64,000 nucleotides of DNA from Paucibacter aquatile (GTDB taxonomy: Bacteria; Pseudomonadota; Gammaproteobacteria; Burkholderiales; Burkholderiaceae_C). Position numbers and translations under genes: made by a program. This document shows, piece after piece, positions 1 through 12,692 of the stretch. Each line of letters begins with the position of its first letter. Position 1 is the first letter of the stretch. The stretch lies in assembly GCF_002885975.1 (NCBI RefSeq), contig NZ_POSP01000004.1, forward strand, positions 496,001-560,000, read 5' to 3'. The notes beneath the pieces were generated by a model, which was not told where the DNA came from, ran no database searches, and saw only the letters and a list, made by a program, of their open reading frames with translations.

Positions 1-1064
1 AGCAGCGTGTGGTGGAGGACAACCTCTGGCACCTCGGCAAGGTCAAGCCCGAGATGCTGCTGCGTCCGATCGAGGGGCCGACCTGGGGCTACCGCTACCG
101 CGCCCGCTTTTCGGTGCGCTATGTGCCGAAGAAGGGTCAGGTCTTGATCGGCTTCCACGAGCGCAAGAGCCGCTACGTGGCCGATATGCAGGTCTGCAAG
201 GTGGTGCCGCAGCGCGTCAGCGACCTGCTGATGCCGCTGCGCGATCTCATCGCCAGCATGGACGAGCGCGACCGCCTGCCGCAGATCGAGCTGGCCATGG
301 GGGACGAGGTCATCGCCCTGGTGCTGCGCAACCTGAATCCCCTGTTGGAGCCGGATCGTCAGCGCCTGCGTGACTTTGCGGCGCTGCACCCCGGCGTGCA
401 ATGGTGGTTGCAGCCCAAGGGGCCGGAGACCGTGCATCTGCTCGATGAAGGCGGCCCCGAGTTGGCCTACCGCCTGCCCGAGTTCGGCGTGGTCATGCCC
501 TTCAAGCCCACCGATTTCACCCAGGTCAATCCGCACATCAACACCGTGCTGGTCGGTCGCGCGCTGCGCTTGCTGGCGGTGCAGCCTGATGAGCGGGTGA
601 TCGATTGGTTTTGTGGCCTGGGCAACTTCACCTTGCCCTTGGCGACGCAGGCGCGCGAGGTCTTGGGCATCGAGGGCAGCGAGACCTTGGTGCAGCGCTC
701 GCGCGAGAACGCCGCGCGCAATGGTCTGGCCGACAAGACCCGCTTTGTGGCCCGCAATCTGTTCGAGATGACGCCGGAACTGCTGGTGGCCGATGGCGTG
801 GCCGACAAATGGCTGGTTGACCCGCCGCGCGACGGTGCTTTCGCCTTGGCCAAGGCGGTAGCCGATATTGCGCAGAACCCGGAGCTGGCGCCCGGCTGGA
901 CCTTGCCCAAGCGCATCGTCTACGTGTCCTGCAACCCGTCCACACTGGCGCGCGATGCAGGTTTGCTGGTCAATGTGGCAGGCTATCGCTGCACGGCGGC
1001 CAGTGCGGTCAATATGTTCCCGCACACCTCGCATGTGGAGAGCATTGCGGTGTTCGAGCGCTGA
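1..1064 (+). CDS. rlmD: 23S rRNA (uracil-1939-C5)-methyltransferase RlmD, 5' truncated by window edge
   Basis: SAM-dependent methyltransferase that makes m5U1939 in 23S rRNA. The reading frame is open to the left edge (codons from position 3), so about 80 N-terminal residues, including the expected TRAM domain, lie outside. Visible family features are the SAM-binding motif DWFCGLGNFTLPLA, the DPPRDGA motif and the catalytic-cysteine segment YVSCNPSTLARD near the C-terminus. An MQVCKVV cysteine fits one ligand of the family's 4Fe-4S cluster. The gene ends at a TGA directly followed by a strong terminator hairpin. Assignment to RlmD rather than TrmA rests on these motifs and the overall similarity. 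Confidence 0.93.
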   Translation, partial: QRVVEDNLWHLGKVKPEMLLRPIEGPTWGYRYRARFSVRYVPKKGQVLIGFHERKSRYVADMQVCKVVPQRVSDLLMPLRDLIASMDERDRLPQIELAMGDEVIALVLRNLNPLLEPDRQRLRDFAALHPGVQWWLQPKGPETVHLLDEGGPELAYRLPEFGVVMPFKPTDFTQVNPHINTVLVGRALRLLAVQPDERVIDWFCGLGNFTLPLATQAREVLGIEGSETLVQRSRENAARNGLADKTRFVARNLFEMTPELLVADGVADKWLVDPPRDGAFALAKAVADIAQNPELAPGWTLPKRIVYVSCNPSTLARDAGLLVNVAGYRCTAASAVNMFPHTSHVESIAVFER

Positions 1065-1070
1065 AATGAA

Positions 1071-1096
1071 GAAAGGGCCGTCAGGCCCTTTCGTTT
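1071..1096 (+). terminator. Rho-independent terminator of rlmD
   Basis: A nine-base-pair perfect stem (GAAAGGGCC, 1071-1079, with GGCCCTTTC, 1084-1092) closes a GTCA loop and is followed by GTTT. It begins six bases after the rlmD stop codon. It could also act on the convergent minus-strand gene that ends at 1125. Confidence 0.85.
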
Positions 1097-1124
1097 CTAT
1101 GCGCCACGCAGCCGGTAGGGGGTG

Positions 1125-1820
1125 TTAGTCCCTTTCTCCGCCGAAGATGCCCAGCAGGGACAGCAGGCTCTGGAACACGTTGTAGAGGTCCAGATAGATG
1201 GCCAGGGTGGCCGAGATGTAGTTGGTCTCGCCGCCGTCCAGCACACGCTTGATGTCGTAGAGCATGAAGGCCGAGAACACGGCCATGGACAGCACCAGCA
1301 GGGTCAGCATCAGGGCCGAGGACTGCAGGAACACATTCACCACGCCGGCCACCAGCATGATGATGGCGCCCACGAACAGGAACTTGCCCATGCTGGACAA
1401 GTCGCGCTTGATCACGGTGGCCAGGCTGGCCATGGCGAAAAAGATGGCGCCCGTGCCGCCAAAGGCCGTCATGATCAGGCTGCTGCCATTCTTGAAGCCC
1501 AGCACCGCGGCCAACAGGCGCGAGAGCATCAGGCCCATGAAGAAGGTGAAGGCGAGCAGGGCGTAGACGCCGGTGCTGCTGTTCTTGGTCTTTTCCACCA
1601 GCATCATCAGGCCGAAGGCGCCGGCCATGAAGACGATCAAGCTCATGCCGGTGCCCATGCTGGCCATCAGGCCGGTGGACACGCCCACCCAGGCGCCCAG
1701 CACGGTGGGCACCATGGACAGGGCCAGCAGCCAGTAGGTGTTGCGCAGCACGCGCTGGCGCTCGGCCGCCAGGCCTTGGCCCAGGCTTGCGTTCAGTTGG
1801 GTTTGCAGGGTTTCATTCAT
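1125..1820 (-). CDS. Bax inhibitor-1 (BI-1)/YccA family membrane protein
   Basis: Inner-membrane protein of 231 residues with about seven hydrophobic segments after a short polar N-terminus (MNETLQTQLN...), matching the length and layout of the bacterial BI-1/YccA family. Family members have been linked to calcium leak and to modulation of FtsH proteolysis (YccA); neither can be seen in the sequence. The late segment with an acidic cluster (LYDIKRVLDGGETNYISAT) is the typical C-terminal signature. It converges on rlmD and stands alone on its strand. ftsH lies 8 kb away, so no direct operon link is implied. Confidence 0.88.
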   Translation of the reverse strand: MNETLQTQLNASLGQGLAAERQRVLRNTYWLLALSMVPTVLGAWVGVSTGLMASMGTGMSLIVFMAGAFGLMMLVEKTKNSSTGVYALLAFTFFMGLMLSRLLAAVLGFKNGSSLIMTAFGGTGAIFFAMASLATVIKRDLSSMGKFLFVGAIIMLVAGVVNVFLQSSALMLTLLVLSMAVFSAFMLYDIKRVLDGGETNYISATLAIYLDLYNVFQSLLSLLGIFGGERD

Positions 1821-2083
1821 CTCAAGCGTCCTCCATCATCCAAACCATCGGCGGCGCGGCGATGGTCCAGCTTGTCTTGTCCCAGTGCGCCGCGTCACTC
1901 AGGGCGAAATGTAGCGCGTGCCGGGCCGCCGTGCTGAGCCCTGTGGTGCGATCGCGCAATTGGCGCTCTGCGAGTGCGCGAGGCTGCGCGGGCGGGTCAG
2001 GGCAGTGCTGCATGCCAGCGCATGAATGGCTGGCGCCCATGCAGCTAAAGTGCGGCCTTCCCCGTTCCGATTCAAGAGAGACC

Positions 2084-2488
2084 ATGAAACAAAAGCCGTA
2101 CCTGAGCCTGGAAGACGTCAAGCGCATCGCCGCCGCTGCCGAGGCTGAAGCCCTGGCGCACCAGTGGGCGGTGACCATCGCCATCGTCGATGACGGCGGG
2201 CATTTGCTGTGGCTGCAGCGCCTGGACGGCGCGCCGGCCGTGTCGGCCCAGATCGCCCCGGCCAAGGCGCACACCGCCGCGCTGGGTCGTCGCGAGTCCA
2301 AGGTGTACGAGGACATCATCAACCAGGGCCGCGTGTCCTTCCTGAGTGCGCCGGGCTTGAGTGGCTTGCTCGAGGGTGGCGTGCCGGTGCTGGTGGATGG
2401 CCATTGCATCGGCGCCGTCGGCGTCAGTGGCGTCAAGTCCAGCGAAGACGCGCAGATTGCGCGCGCGGGCATCGCGGCGCTGGTCTGA
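2084..2488 (+). CDS. GlcG/HbpS family (DUF336) heme-binding-like protein
   Basis: Small cytoplasmic protein of 134 residues beginning MKQKPYLSLEDVKRI. The order of elements (N-terminal helix, AIVDDGGHLLWLQRLDGA strand pair, APAKAHTAA helix, central G-rich PGLSGLLEGGVPVL turn, IGAVGVSGV core) is that of the GlcG/HbpS fold. Family members include the heme-responsive HbpS and genes in glycolate or propanediol loci; the ligand here is unknown. The ATG at 2084 is chosen because an AAGAGAG ribosome-binding site precedes it and similarity begins there, although the frame is open further upstream. It is a single-gene unit upstream of the carAB promoter region. Confidence 0.85.
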   Translation: MKQKPYLSLEDVKRIAAAAEAEALAHQWAVTIAIVDDGGHLLWLQRLDGAPAVSAQIAPAKAHTAALGRRESKVYEDIINQGRVSFLSAPGLSGLLEGGVPVLVDGHCIGAVGVSGVKSSEDAQIARAGIAALV

Positions 2489-2795
2489 GTCCGCGGAGGG
2501 TTGGCGCGGGATGGTGCGCTGCCTCCTTGCCGTCGAACTTGTGGTGGTTTGCGGTGGTAGTCATGGCATCTGGCGAAGGCTGACTTGATGCCGTCATTTG
2601 CGCAAAGTATGCAAAACCGGGCTTGGTGATAACCCTGGTGGGTTATACTCAGCAGGTTTACCCGCAACCACCGCCACCCCAGCGAAACTCGCTTCAGTTT
2701 CTCCACCAAACTCAGGCTCTTTCGGCCCGGTTCTCCCCTGAGCCCGGCCGGCTGCAAGAGCAGAGCTGGGCGTGCGCACCTCACCGGAGTTCCCC
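2489..2795 (+). other. 307-bp intergenic leader of carAB
   Basis: No convincing gene lies between the DUF336 stop and the chosen carA start. The stretch holds a 7-bp inverted repeat overlapping a TATACT hexamer (annotated separately) and a pyrimidine/adenine-rich leader with ACC repeats at about 2661-2690. The leader would be roughly 140 nt if transcription begins just after TATACT. Pyrimidine or arginine control is typical of carAB, but no known attenuator is recognised here. Confidence 0.6.
2629..2649 (+). promoter_or_regulatory. Inverted repeat overlapping a putative carA -10 box
   Basis: ATAACCC (2629-2635) and GGGTTAT (2640-2646) are perfect 7-bp arms around TGGT. The right arm runs into TATACT (2644-2649), a good -10 hexamer; a clear -35 at standard spacing is not obvious (GCTTGG at 17 bp, TTGGTG at 15 bp). 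There is no T-run, so it is not a terminator. The arrangement looks like a repressor or activator operator on the carAB promoter. Confidence 0.45.
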
Positions 2796-3956
2796 GTGCT
2801 GCCCGATCTGCTCCAAACCCCCAAAGCGATTCTCGCCCTGGCAGACGGCACGGTCTTCACAGGCACCTCGATCGGCGCAGCCGGTCACACGGTCGGCGAG
2901 GTGGTGTTCAACACCGCCATGACCGGCTACCAGGAAATCCTCACCGACCCGAGCTACTGCCGGCAGATCGTGACCCTCACGTATCCGCACATCGGCAACT
3001 ACGGCGTCAACGACGAGGATGTCGAGGCCCCGAAGATCCATGCCGCTGGCCTGATCATCAAGGAGCTGCCCATCCTTGATTCCAACTTCCGCAAGACCCG
3101 CAGCCTGGCGCAGTACCTGCGCGACGAAGGCACGGTTGCCATTGCCGACATCGACACCCGCCGTCTGACCCGCCTGCTGCGCACGACCGGTGCCCAGAAC
3201 GGCTGCATCCTGGCGGTGCCCGAGGGTCAGGTTGTGACCGAGGCGTTGATCGCCGATGCAGTCGCCAAGGCCAAGGCTGCGCCCAGCATGTCCGGACTGG
3301 ACCTGGCCAAGGTGGTCAGCACGCCCGAGCGCCACGGCTGGACCGAAACCGAGTGGACCTTGGGCAAGGGCTACGGCCAGCTGAGCCAGCCGCGTTTCCA
3401 TGTGGTGGCCTATGACTTCGGCGTCAAGCGCAACATCCTGCGCATGCTGGCCGAGCGCGGTTGCAAGATCACCGTGGTGCCGGCCCAGACCCCGGCTTCG
3501 GCCGTGTTCGATCTGGAGCCGGACGGTGTCTTTCTGTCCAACGGCCCTGGCGATCCGCAGCCTTGCGATTACGCGATCGCAGCGGCAGCGCAGCTGATCG
3601 AATCGGGCATCCCGACCTTCGGCATCTGCCTGGGTCACCAGATCATGGCTCTGGCCTCGGGCGCCAAGACCTTCAAGATGAAGTTCGGCCATCACGGCGG
3701 CAACCACCCGGTCAAGGACCTGGACAACGGCCGCGTCAGCATCACCAGCCAGAATCACGGCTTTGCGGTCGATGCGGACAGCCTGCCTGCCAATCTGCGC
3801 GCCACCCACATCAGCTTGTTCGACGGCACGCTGCAAGGCCTGGCCCGCACCGACAAGCCGGCCTTTTGCTTCCAGGGTCACCCCGAAGCCAGCCCCGGCC
3901 CCCACGACATCGCCTACCTGTTTGACCGCTTCATCGGTCTGATGGCCAAGTCCTGA
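2796..3956 (+). CDS. carA: Carbamoyl-phosphate synthase small (glutaminase) subunit
   Basis: Hydrolyses glutamine and passes ammonia to CarB for carbamoyl phosphate, the precursor of pyrimidines and arginine. The N-terminal small-subunit domain begins with AILALADGTVFTG. The C-terminal class I amidotransferase domain has the nucleophile motif FGICLGHQIM and the His/Glu pair in FQGHPEASPGPHD. I choose the GTG at 2796 (386 residues) because GGAG lies 7-8 bases upstream and the length fits the family; an in-frame GTG at 2772 would add eight residues. The stop is 23 bases before carB, so the two are almost certainly cotranscribed. Confidence 0.95.
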   Translation: MLPDLLQTPKAILALADGTVFTGTSIGAAGHTVGEVVFNTAMTGYQEILTDPSYCRQIVTLTYPHIGNYGVNDEDVEAPKIHAAGLIIKELPILDSNFRKTRSLAQYLRDEGTVAIADIDTRRLTRLLRTTGAQNGCILAVPEGQVVTEALIADAVAKAKAAPSMSGLDLAKVVSTPERHGWTETEWTLGKGYGQLSQPRFHVVAYDFGVKRNILRMLAERGCKITVVPAQTPASAVFDLEPDGVFLSNGPGDPQPCDYAIAAAAQLIESGIPTFGICLGHQIMALASGAKTFKMKFGHHGGNHPVKDLDNGRVSITSQNHGFAVDADSLPANLRATHISLFDGTLQGLARTDKPAFCFQGHPEASPGPHDIAYLFDRFIGLMAKS

Positions 3957-3979
3957 TCACGGCCTGATGGAGTAAAGAC

Positions 3980-7246
<3,267 letters not shown>

Positions 7247-7266
7247 ACTGCGTCTGAACGAAGTCC

Positions 7267-7311
7267 GCCGCCGCGCCCCTGGAAGCAGGGTCGCAGCGGC
7301 GGCTTCATTTT
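7267..7311 (+). terminator. Terminator-like hairpin after carB
   Basis: GCCGCCGC (7267-7274) pairs perfectly with GCGGCGGC (7296-7303), with a 21-nt loop region, followed by TTCATTTTG. It lies 20 bases after the carB stop and separates carAB from greA. The U-tract is imperfect, so termination may be partial. Confidence 0.65.
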
Positions 7312-7422
7312 GTGGAGCGAGGAAATGAGCCCCTTTCGGGCTTGCGACTCGCCGTTCTCCCGGCGCCGCGCCGCAGACGTGGTCGGCGCCCAGGCTTTTT
7401 CAAGGTTTCATTCATTCAAATC

Positions 7423-7899
7423 ATGGCCACCATTCCATTGACCACCCGCGGTGCCGAGAAGCTCAAAGCCGAGCTGCATCAACTCAAGAGCGTTGAGCGT
7501 CATGCCGTGATCAATGCGATTGCCGAGGCGCGTGCTCAAGGCGATCTGTCTGAAAACGCCGAATACGAAGCCGCCAAGGACAAGCAAGGCTTCATCGAAG
7601 GCCGCATTCTGGAGATCGAAGGCAAGCTGGCTGCGGCCCAGATCATCGATCCGGCCTCGGTGGATGCCGGCGGCCGCATCGTCTTCGGCTCGACCGTGGA
7701 CCTCGAAGAAGAGGCCACCGGCGCCGAGGTGACCTACCAAATCGTCGGTGACGACGAGGCCGACCTGAAGCTCGGCCTGATCTCGATCAGCTCGCCCATC
7801 GCGCGCGCGCTGATCGGCAAGGAGGCCGGCGACGTGGCCGATGTGCAGGCGCCCGGCGGCGTCAAGCGCTACGAGGTGGTGGAAGTCCGCTACGTTTGA
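7423..7899 (+). CDS. greA: Transcription elongation factor GreA
   Basis: Rescues backtracked RNA polymerase by stimulating transcript cleavage. The 158-residue length equals E. coli GreA. The N-terminal coiled-coil hairpin carries the acidic tip region GDLSENAEYEAAKDKQG, and the C-terminal FKBP-like domain ends IGKEAGDVADVQAPGG. The ATG at 7423 (MATIPLTTRGAEKL) is chosen on family similarity; the open frame extends upstream to 7312 but that part is not Gre-like. A small DUF4149 membrane gene follows 16 bp downstream. Confidence 0.96.
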   Translation: MATIPLTTRGAEKLKAELHQLKSVERHAVINAIAEARAQGDLSENAEYEAAKDKQGFIEGRILEIEGKLAAAQIIDPASVDAGGRIVFGSTVDLEEEATGAEVTYQIVGDDEADLKLGLISISSPIARALIGKEAGDVADVQAPGGVKRYEVVEVRYV

Positions 7900-7915
7900 T
7901 GGCGCAGGCGGTTTC

Positions 7916-8344
7916 GTGACTCTGCTCCAGCGTTCGCGCCTGCTGCTGGCTGCCCTCTGGGCAGGTTTGCTGCTGTGCGTGGCCTTTGTGGCGGCGCCCA
8001 GCGCATTTGCGGCGCTGGAAAAGGCGCAGGCGGGTGTTTTTGTCGGCCGCCTGTTTGCGCAGGAGGCCAACCTGAGTTTGGCGGCCGCGCTGCTGCTGAT
8101 GCTGATGGAGCGCCGCCTGGCGCGCGACGGGCAGGCTCGTGCCTTGACCGCCGAGTTCCTTCTGCCGGCGGGCGCCTTGTTTTGTACCGTGCTGGGTTAC
8201 TTTGCGCTGCAGCCCTTGATGGCGGCCGCGCGTGCCGGGCAGGGCTCATGGTCGTTCATGAGCCTGCATGCGGTGTCGTTTGGGTTTTACGGGCTCAAGA
8301 CCTTGCTGGTCTTGGCACTGGCCTGGCGTAGCAGCCGGGCCTGA
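7916..8344 (+). CDS. DUF4149 domain membrane protein
   Basis: Integral membrane protein of 142 residues with four predicted hydrophobic segments (from about residues 8, 48, 75 and 118), matching DUF4149, a family of unknown function common beside yhbY and greA in Burkholderiales. The GTG at 7916 is chosen because similarity starts at VTLLQRSRLLLAALWAG; no strong ribosome-binding site is visible, so coupling to greA, which ends 16 bp earlier, is plausible. It converges on yhbY across 64 bp. Function unknown. Confidence 0.8.
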   Translation: MTLLQRSRLLLAALWAGLLLCVAFVAAPSAFAALEKAQAGVFVGRLFAQEANLSLAAALLLMLMERRLARDGQARALTAEFLLPAGALFCTVLGYFALQPLMAAARAGQGSWSFMSLHAVSFGFYGLKTLLVLALAWRSSRA

Positions 8345-8408
8345 GCGCGTGGCGCTCTGATGCCAGCCAGTCTCGGGCGGGGCCCAGGCTGGGTGGCATG
8401 CAGCAGGA

Positions 8409-8891
8409 TCACTGATCCTGCGAGCTCTTCTTGATGCTGGTGAGGCGGCGCTTGGCGCGCTTGATCTCGCCGCCCTGGGCAACGCGTTCGTTGCCCAAAA
8501 CGCGCAGCTTCTTGGTCTGCGGGCGGTGGTTGCCGCTCTTCGAGAACTTGACGATCTTGACCACGCGCGGGCCCAGTTTGCTGTCTGCGCGGGTGTTGGC
8601 TTCGTCTTCCTTGGGCGGAATCGGGCGCCAGATGATAAGCAGCTTGCCGATGTGCTGAATCGGCGCCGCATTCAGTTCGCCGCACAGGCTGGCGAAGATG
8701 CCTTCGCGGTTGGCGCGGTCGTCCGAGAAAATCCGCACCTTGATCAGCCCGTGGGCATTGAGGGCGGCGTCGGTCGCTTTCACGACGGCAGGGGTGAGTC
8801 CATCCGCGCCTATCATGACCATGGGGTCGAGATGATGGGCTTCGGAGCGTTTTTCCTTGCGCTGGGCAGGGGTCAATTGAATCGCAGGCAT
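8409..8891 (-). CDS. yhbY: CRM-domain ribosome assembly RNA-binding protein YhbY
   Basis: YhbY-family protein of 160 residues that associates with pre-50S particles. The CRM domain covers about residues 5-100, with MIGADGLTPAVVKATDAAL supplying the GxxG-type RNA-contact loop and LIIWRP closing the domain. Compared with E. coli YhbY (97 residues) it has a basic C-terminal extension of about 55 residues rich in Lys/Arg, common in Burkholderiales members and probably extra RNA-binding surface. It is divergent from rlmE, whose start is only 20 bp away, so two ribosome-maturation genes share one promoter region. Confidence 0.92.
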   Translation of the reverse strand: MPAIQLTPAQRKEKRSEAHHLDPMVMIGADGLTPAVVKATDAALNAHGLIKVRIFSDDRANREGIFASLCGELNAAPIQHIGKLLIIWRPIPPKEDEANTRADSKLGPRVVKIVKFSKSGNHRPQTKKLRVLGNERVAQGGEIKRAKRRLTSIKKSSQDQ

Positions 8892-8896
8892 AGGCG

Positions 8897-8902
8897 TATT
8901 AT
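8897..8902 (+). promoter_or_regulatory. Putative rlmE -10 box with a very short leader
   Basis: TATTAT at 8897-8902 is a good -10 hexamer and the rlmE ATG starts at 8912. Transcription would begin about 2-5 nt before the ATG, leaving no room for a ribosome-binding site; none is visible before this ATG in any case. A -35 at standard spacing is weak. Confidence 0.35.
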
Positions 8903-8911
8903 CCGTGCAAC

Positions 8912-9613
8912 ATGAAGTTCACAACAAAAAGCAAAAAACTTAATAAGGCGTGGTTGCATGATCACATCAATGATCCCTACGTCAAGATGGCCCAGCGTGA
9001 CGGTTATCGCGCCCGCGCGGCCTACAAGCTCAAAGAGATTGACGAAGAGCTCAAGCTGATCCGCCCGGGCCAGGTGGTGGTCGATCTCGGTGCTTCACCG
9101 GGCGCCTGGAGCCAGTATCTGCGGCGCTGCTTTGCCCCCAAGGAGGCCGGTACCGGCGGCGCAGCCGTGGGGCAACTCAACGGCACCATCATCTCGCTGG
9201 ACTTGCTCGATTGCGCGCCGATTGAGGGCGTGCATTTCATCAAGGGCGATATCCAGGAGGAGGCGGTGCTGCATCAGCTGGAGGCAGCCCTCGCAGGCAA
9301 GTCTGTCGATGTGGTGGTGTCCGACATGGCGCCCAATCTCTCGGGCATCGAGAGCTCGGATGCGGCGCGTGTGGCCGGCTTGGTCGAGTTGGCCATCGAG
9401 TTCGCGCAAGCCCATCTCAAGCCTGAAGGTGCGCTGGTGGCCAAGGTGTTTCATGGCAGCGGTTACACGCAGTTGGTGGAACTCTTCAAGGCGACTTTCA
9501 AGAAGGTCAAGCCCTTGAAGCCTAAGGCCTCGCGCGATCGTTCGTCCGAGACCTTCCTGATTGGCATCGGCCTGAAGAAGCCTGCCGTACCGAAGGCAGA
9601 CACGCCGGCGTGA
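8912..9613 (+). CDS. rlmE: 23S rRNA (uridine-2'-O)-methyltransferase RlmE (FtsJ/RrmJ)
   Basis: Methylates the 2'-OH of U2552 in 23S rRNA in the assembled 50S subunit. The 233-residue protein carries the FtsJ features: SAM-binding VVVDLGASPGAWSQYL, the motif VVSDMAPNLSGI, the lysine motif ALVAKVFHG and the C-terminal SSETFLIG. The K-D-K-E catalytic set of the family can be placed on these segments. An insertion of about 15 Gly/Ala-rich residues after the first motif (KEAGTGGAAVGQLNG) is longer than in E. coli. It lies upstream of ftsH as in many proteobacteria, but ftsH has its own promoter here. Confidence 0.95.
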   Translation: MKFTTKSKKLNKAWLHDHINDPYVKMAQRDGYRARAAYKLKEIDEELKLIRPGQVVVDLGASPGAWSQYLRRCFAPKEAGTGGAAVGQLNGTIISLDLLDCAPIEGVHFIKGDIQEEAVLHQLEAALAGKSVDVVVSDMAPNLSGIESSDAARVAGLVELAIEFAQAHLKPEGALVAKVFHGSGYTQLVELFKATFKKVKPLKPKASRDRSSETFLIGIGLKKPAVPKADTPA

Positions 9614-9654
9614 ATGCCGGTGATTTCGCATGGCCATGCAAATCAGCCTGGCCT

Positions 9655-9682
9655 CTTGACTGCAATAGAATCAACCCCATAT
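9655..9682 (+). promoter_or_regulatory. Sigma-32 (heat-shock) type promoter of ftsH
   Basis: CTTGAC (9655-9660) and CCCCATAT (9675-9682) are separated by 14 bp. The heat-shock sigma factor RpoH recognises CTTGAA and CCCCATNT separated by 13-17 bp, so the match is close in both elements and in spacing. It lies 56 bp before the ftsH GTG. ftsH is a classical RpoH-regulated gene in E. coli, which supports the reading. Confidence 0.75.
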
Positions 9683-9737
9683 GCCGTGCACGTGGCTGTA
9701 AACAGTGCAGCCTGGCCGTAATGAACAAGGAGTGGCG

Positions 9738-11642
<1,905 letters not shown>

Positions 11643-11663
11643 CCAAGGCTGAGATTGAGTGGG

Positions 11664-11692
11664 GCCCGGCTTCTGAAGCCGGGCCTTTTTCT
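11664..11692 (+). terminator. Rho-independent terminator of ftsH
   Basis: GGCCCGGCTTC (11664-11674) and GAAGCCGGGCC (11676-11686) form a long perfect hairpin followed by at least five T residues. It starts about 20 bases after the ftsH stop and separates ftsH from folP. Confidence 0.9.
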
Positions 11693-11754
11693 TTGTCGCA
11701 TTCCTTCAGGCTCGCCGAGTTGCCTGCAGCCTGCTCGCAGTTCTTTCTTACGAC

Positions 11755-12624
11755 TTGAGTCTTGCTTTGAGCGCATTACCCAATGAGTCCGCGCCGACCT
11801 GGCGCACCCGCCGCTTTGCCATCGATCTGCAGCGTGTCCAGGTCATGGGCATCGTCAATGTCACACCGGATTCCTTTTCCGACGGTGGCCAGCACGGGAC
11901 AGCGCGCAGCGCCATCGCTCATTGCGAGTGCCTGCTGGCGGATGGTGTGGACATCCTTGACATCGGCGGCGAATCCAGCCGCCCCGGCGCGCAGTTGCTC
12001 GGCGAGGACGACGAGTGGTCGCGTGTGGCGCCTGTGCTGGCCGAGGCGGTGAAGCTGGGCGTGCCGGTGTCCATCGACACCTACAAACCGGCACTGATGG
12101 CGCGTGCGCTCGATCTCGGAGTGGACATCATCAATGACATTCAGGCCTTGCGAATGCCAGGTGCGCTCAAGGCGGTGTCGTCCCATGCAGATGCCGGTGT
12201 GTGCCTGATGCACATGCGCGGTGACTCATCCACCATGCAGGCTTTGGTGGACTACGGCGATGTGGTCCCGGAGGTGGCTGCCTTTTTGGCCGACCGGGCG
12301 CGCGTCTTGCGTGAAGCCGGCGTGGCGGCGGAGCGTATCGTGCTGGACCCGGGTTACGGGTTCGCGAAAACCACGGCACAGAATTTTGAGCTGCTGGCGC
12401 GACTGCAAGAGTTGCAAGGTTTGGGCTACCCATTGTTGATCGGTTGGTCGCGCAAGCGGGCCATCGGAGATGTGACCGGCCGGCCTGTGGACCAGCGCCT
12501 GGCCGGTAGTTTGGCCGCGGCGTTGGCCGCGGTGGCACGCGGCGCCCGCATCGTGCGCGTGCACGATGTGGCGGCGACGGTCGATGCGCTCAAGGTCTGG
12601 CATGCGGCTGCCGGGGGCGCGTGA
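11755..12624 (+). CDS. folP: Dihydropteroate synthase
   Basis: Condenses 6-hydroxymethyl-dihydropterin diphosphate with p-aminobenzoate in folate synthesis and is the sulfonamide target. The signature MGIVNVTPDSFSDGG, the DIGGESSRPGA pterin loop, the NDIQALR and MHMRG strands and the C-terminal SRK segment (GWSRKRAI) are all present. No ATG precedes the catalytic core, so a TTG start is needed: 11755 (289 residues) or 11767; neither has a clear ribosome-binding site, so the exact start is uncertain. glmM follows 68 bp after the stop, the usual folP-glmM pair. Confidence 0.92.
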   Translation: MSLALSALPNESAPTWRTRRFAIDLQRVQVMGIVNVTPDSFSDGGQHGTARSAIAHCECLLADGVDILDIGGESSRPGAQLLGEDDEWSRVAPVLAEAVKLGVPVSIDTYKPALMARALDLGVDIINDIQALRMPGALKAVSSHADAGVCLMHMRGDSSTMQALVDYGDVVPEVAAFLADRARVLREAGVAAERIVLDPGYGFAKTTAQNFELLARLQELQGLGYPLLIGWSRKRAIGDVTGRPVDQRLAGSLAAALAAVARGARIVRVHDVAATVDALKVWHAAAGGA

Positions 12625-12692
12625 ATACTGTTACGCAGTTGCCACAGCCGCTGACCGACAATAGCGGATTGATTTTCAGGAGGGTGCTCACA

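Noticed and set aside
1122..1937. Open frame rich in His, Gln and Gly opposite the BI-1 gene
   Set aside because: It is the mirror of membrane-protein codons; the minus-strand product is a clear family member.
8403..8421. Palindrome GCAGGATCA-C-TGATCCTGC at the yhbY stop as terminator
   Set aside because: It overlaps the yhbY C-terminal codons and has no U-tract on either strand.
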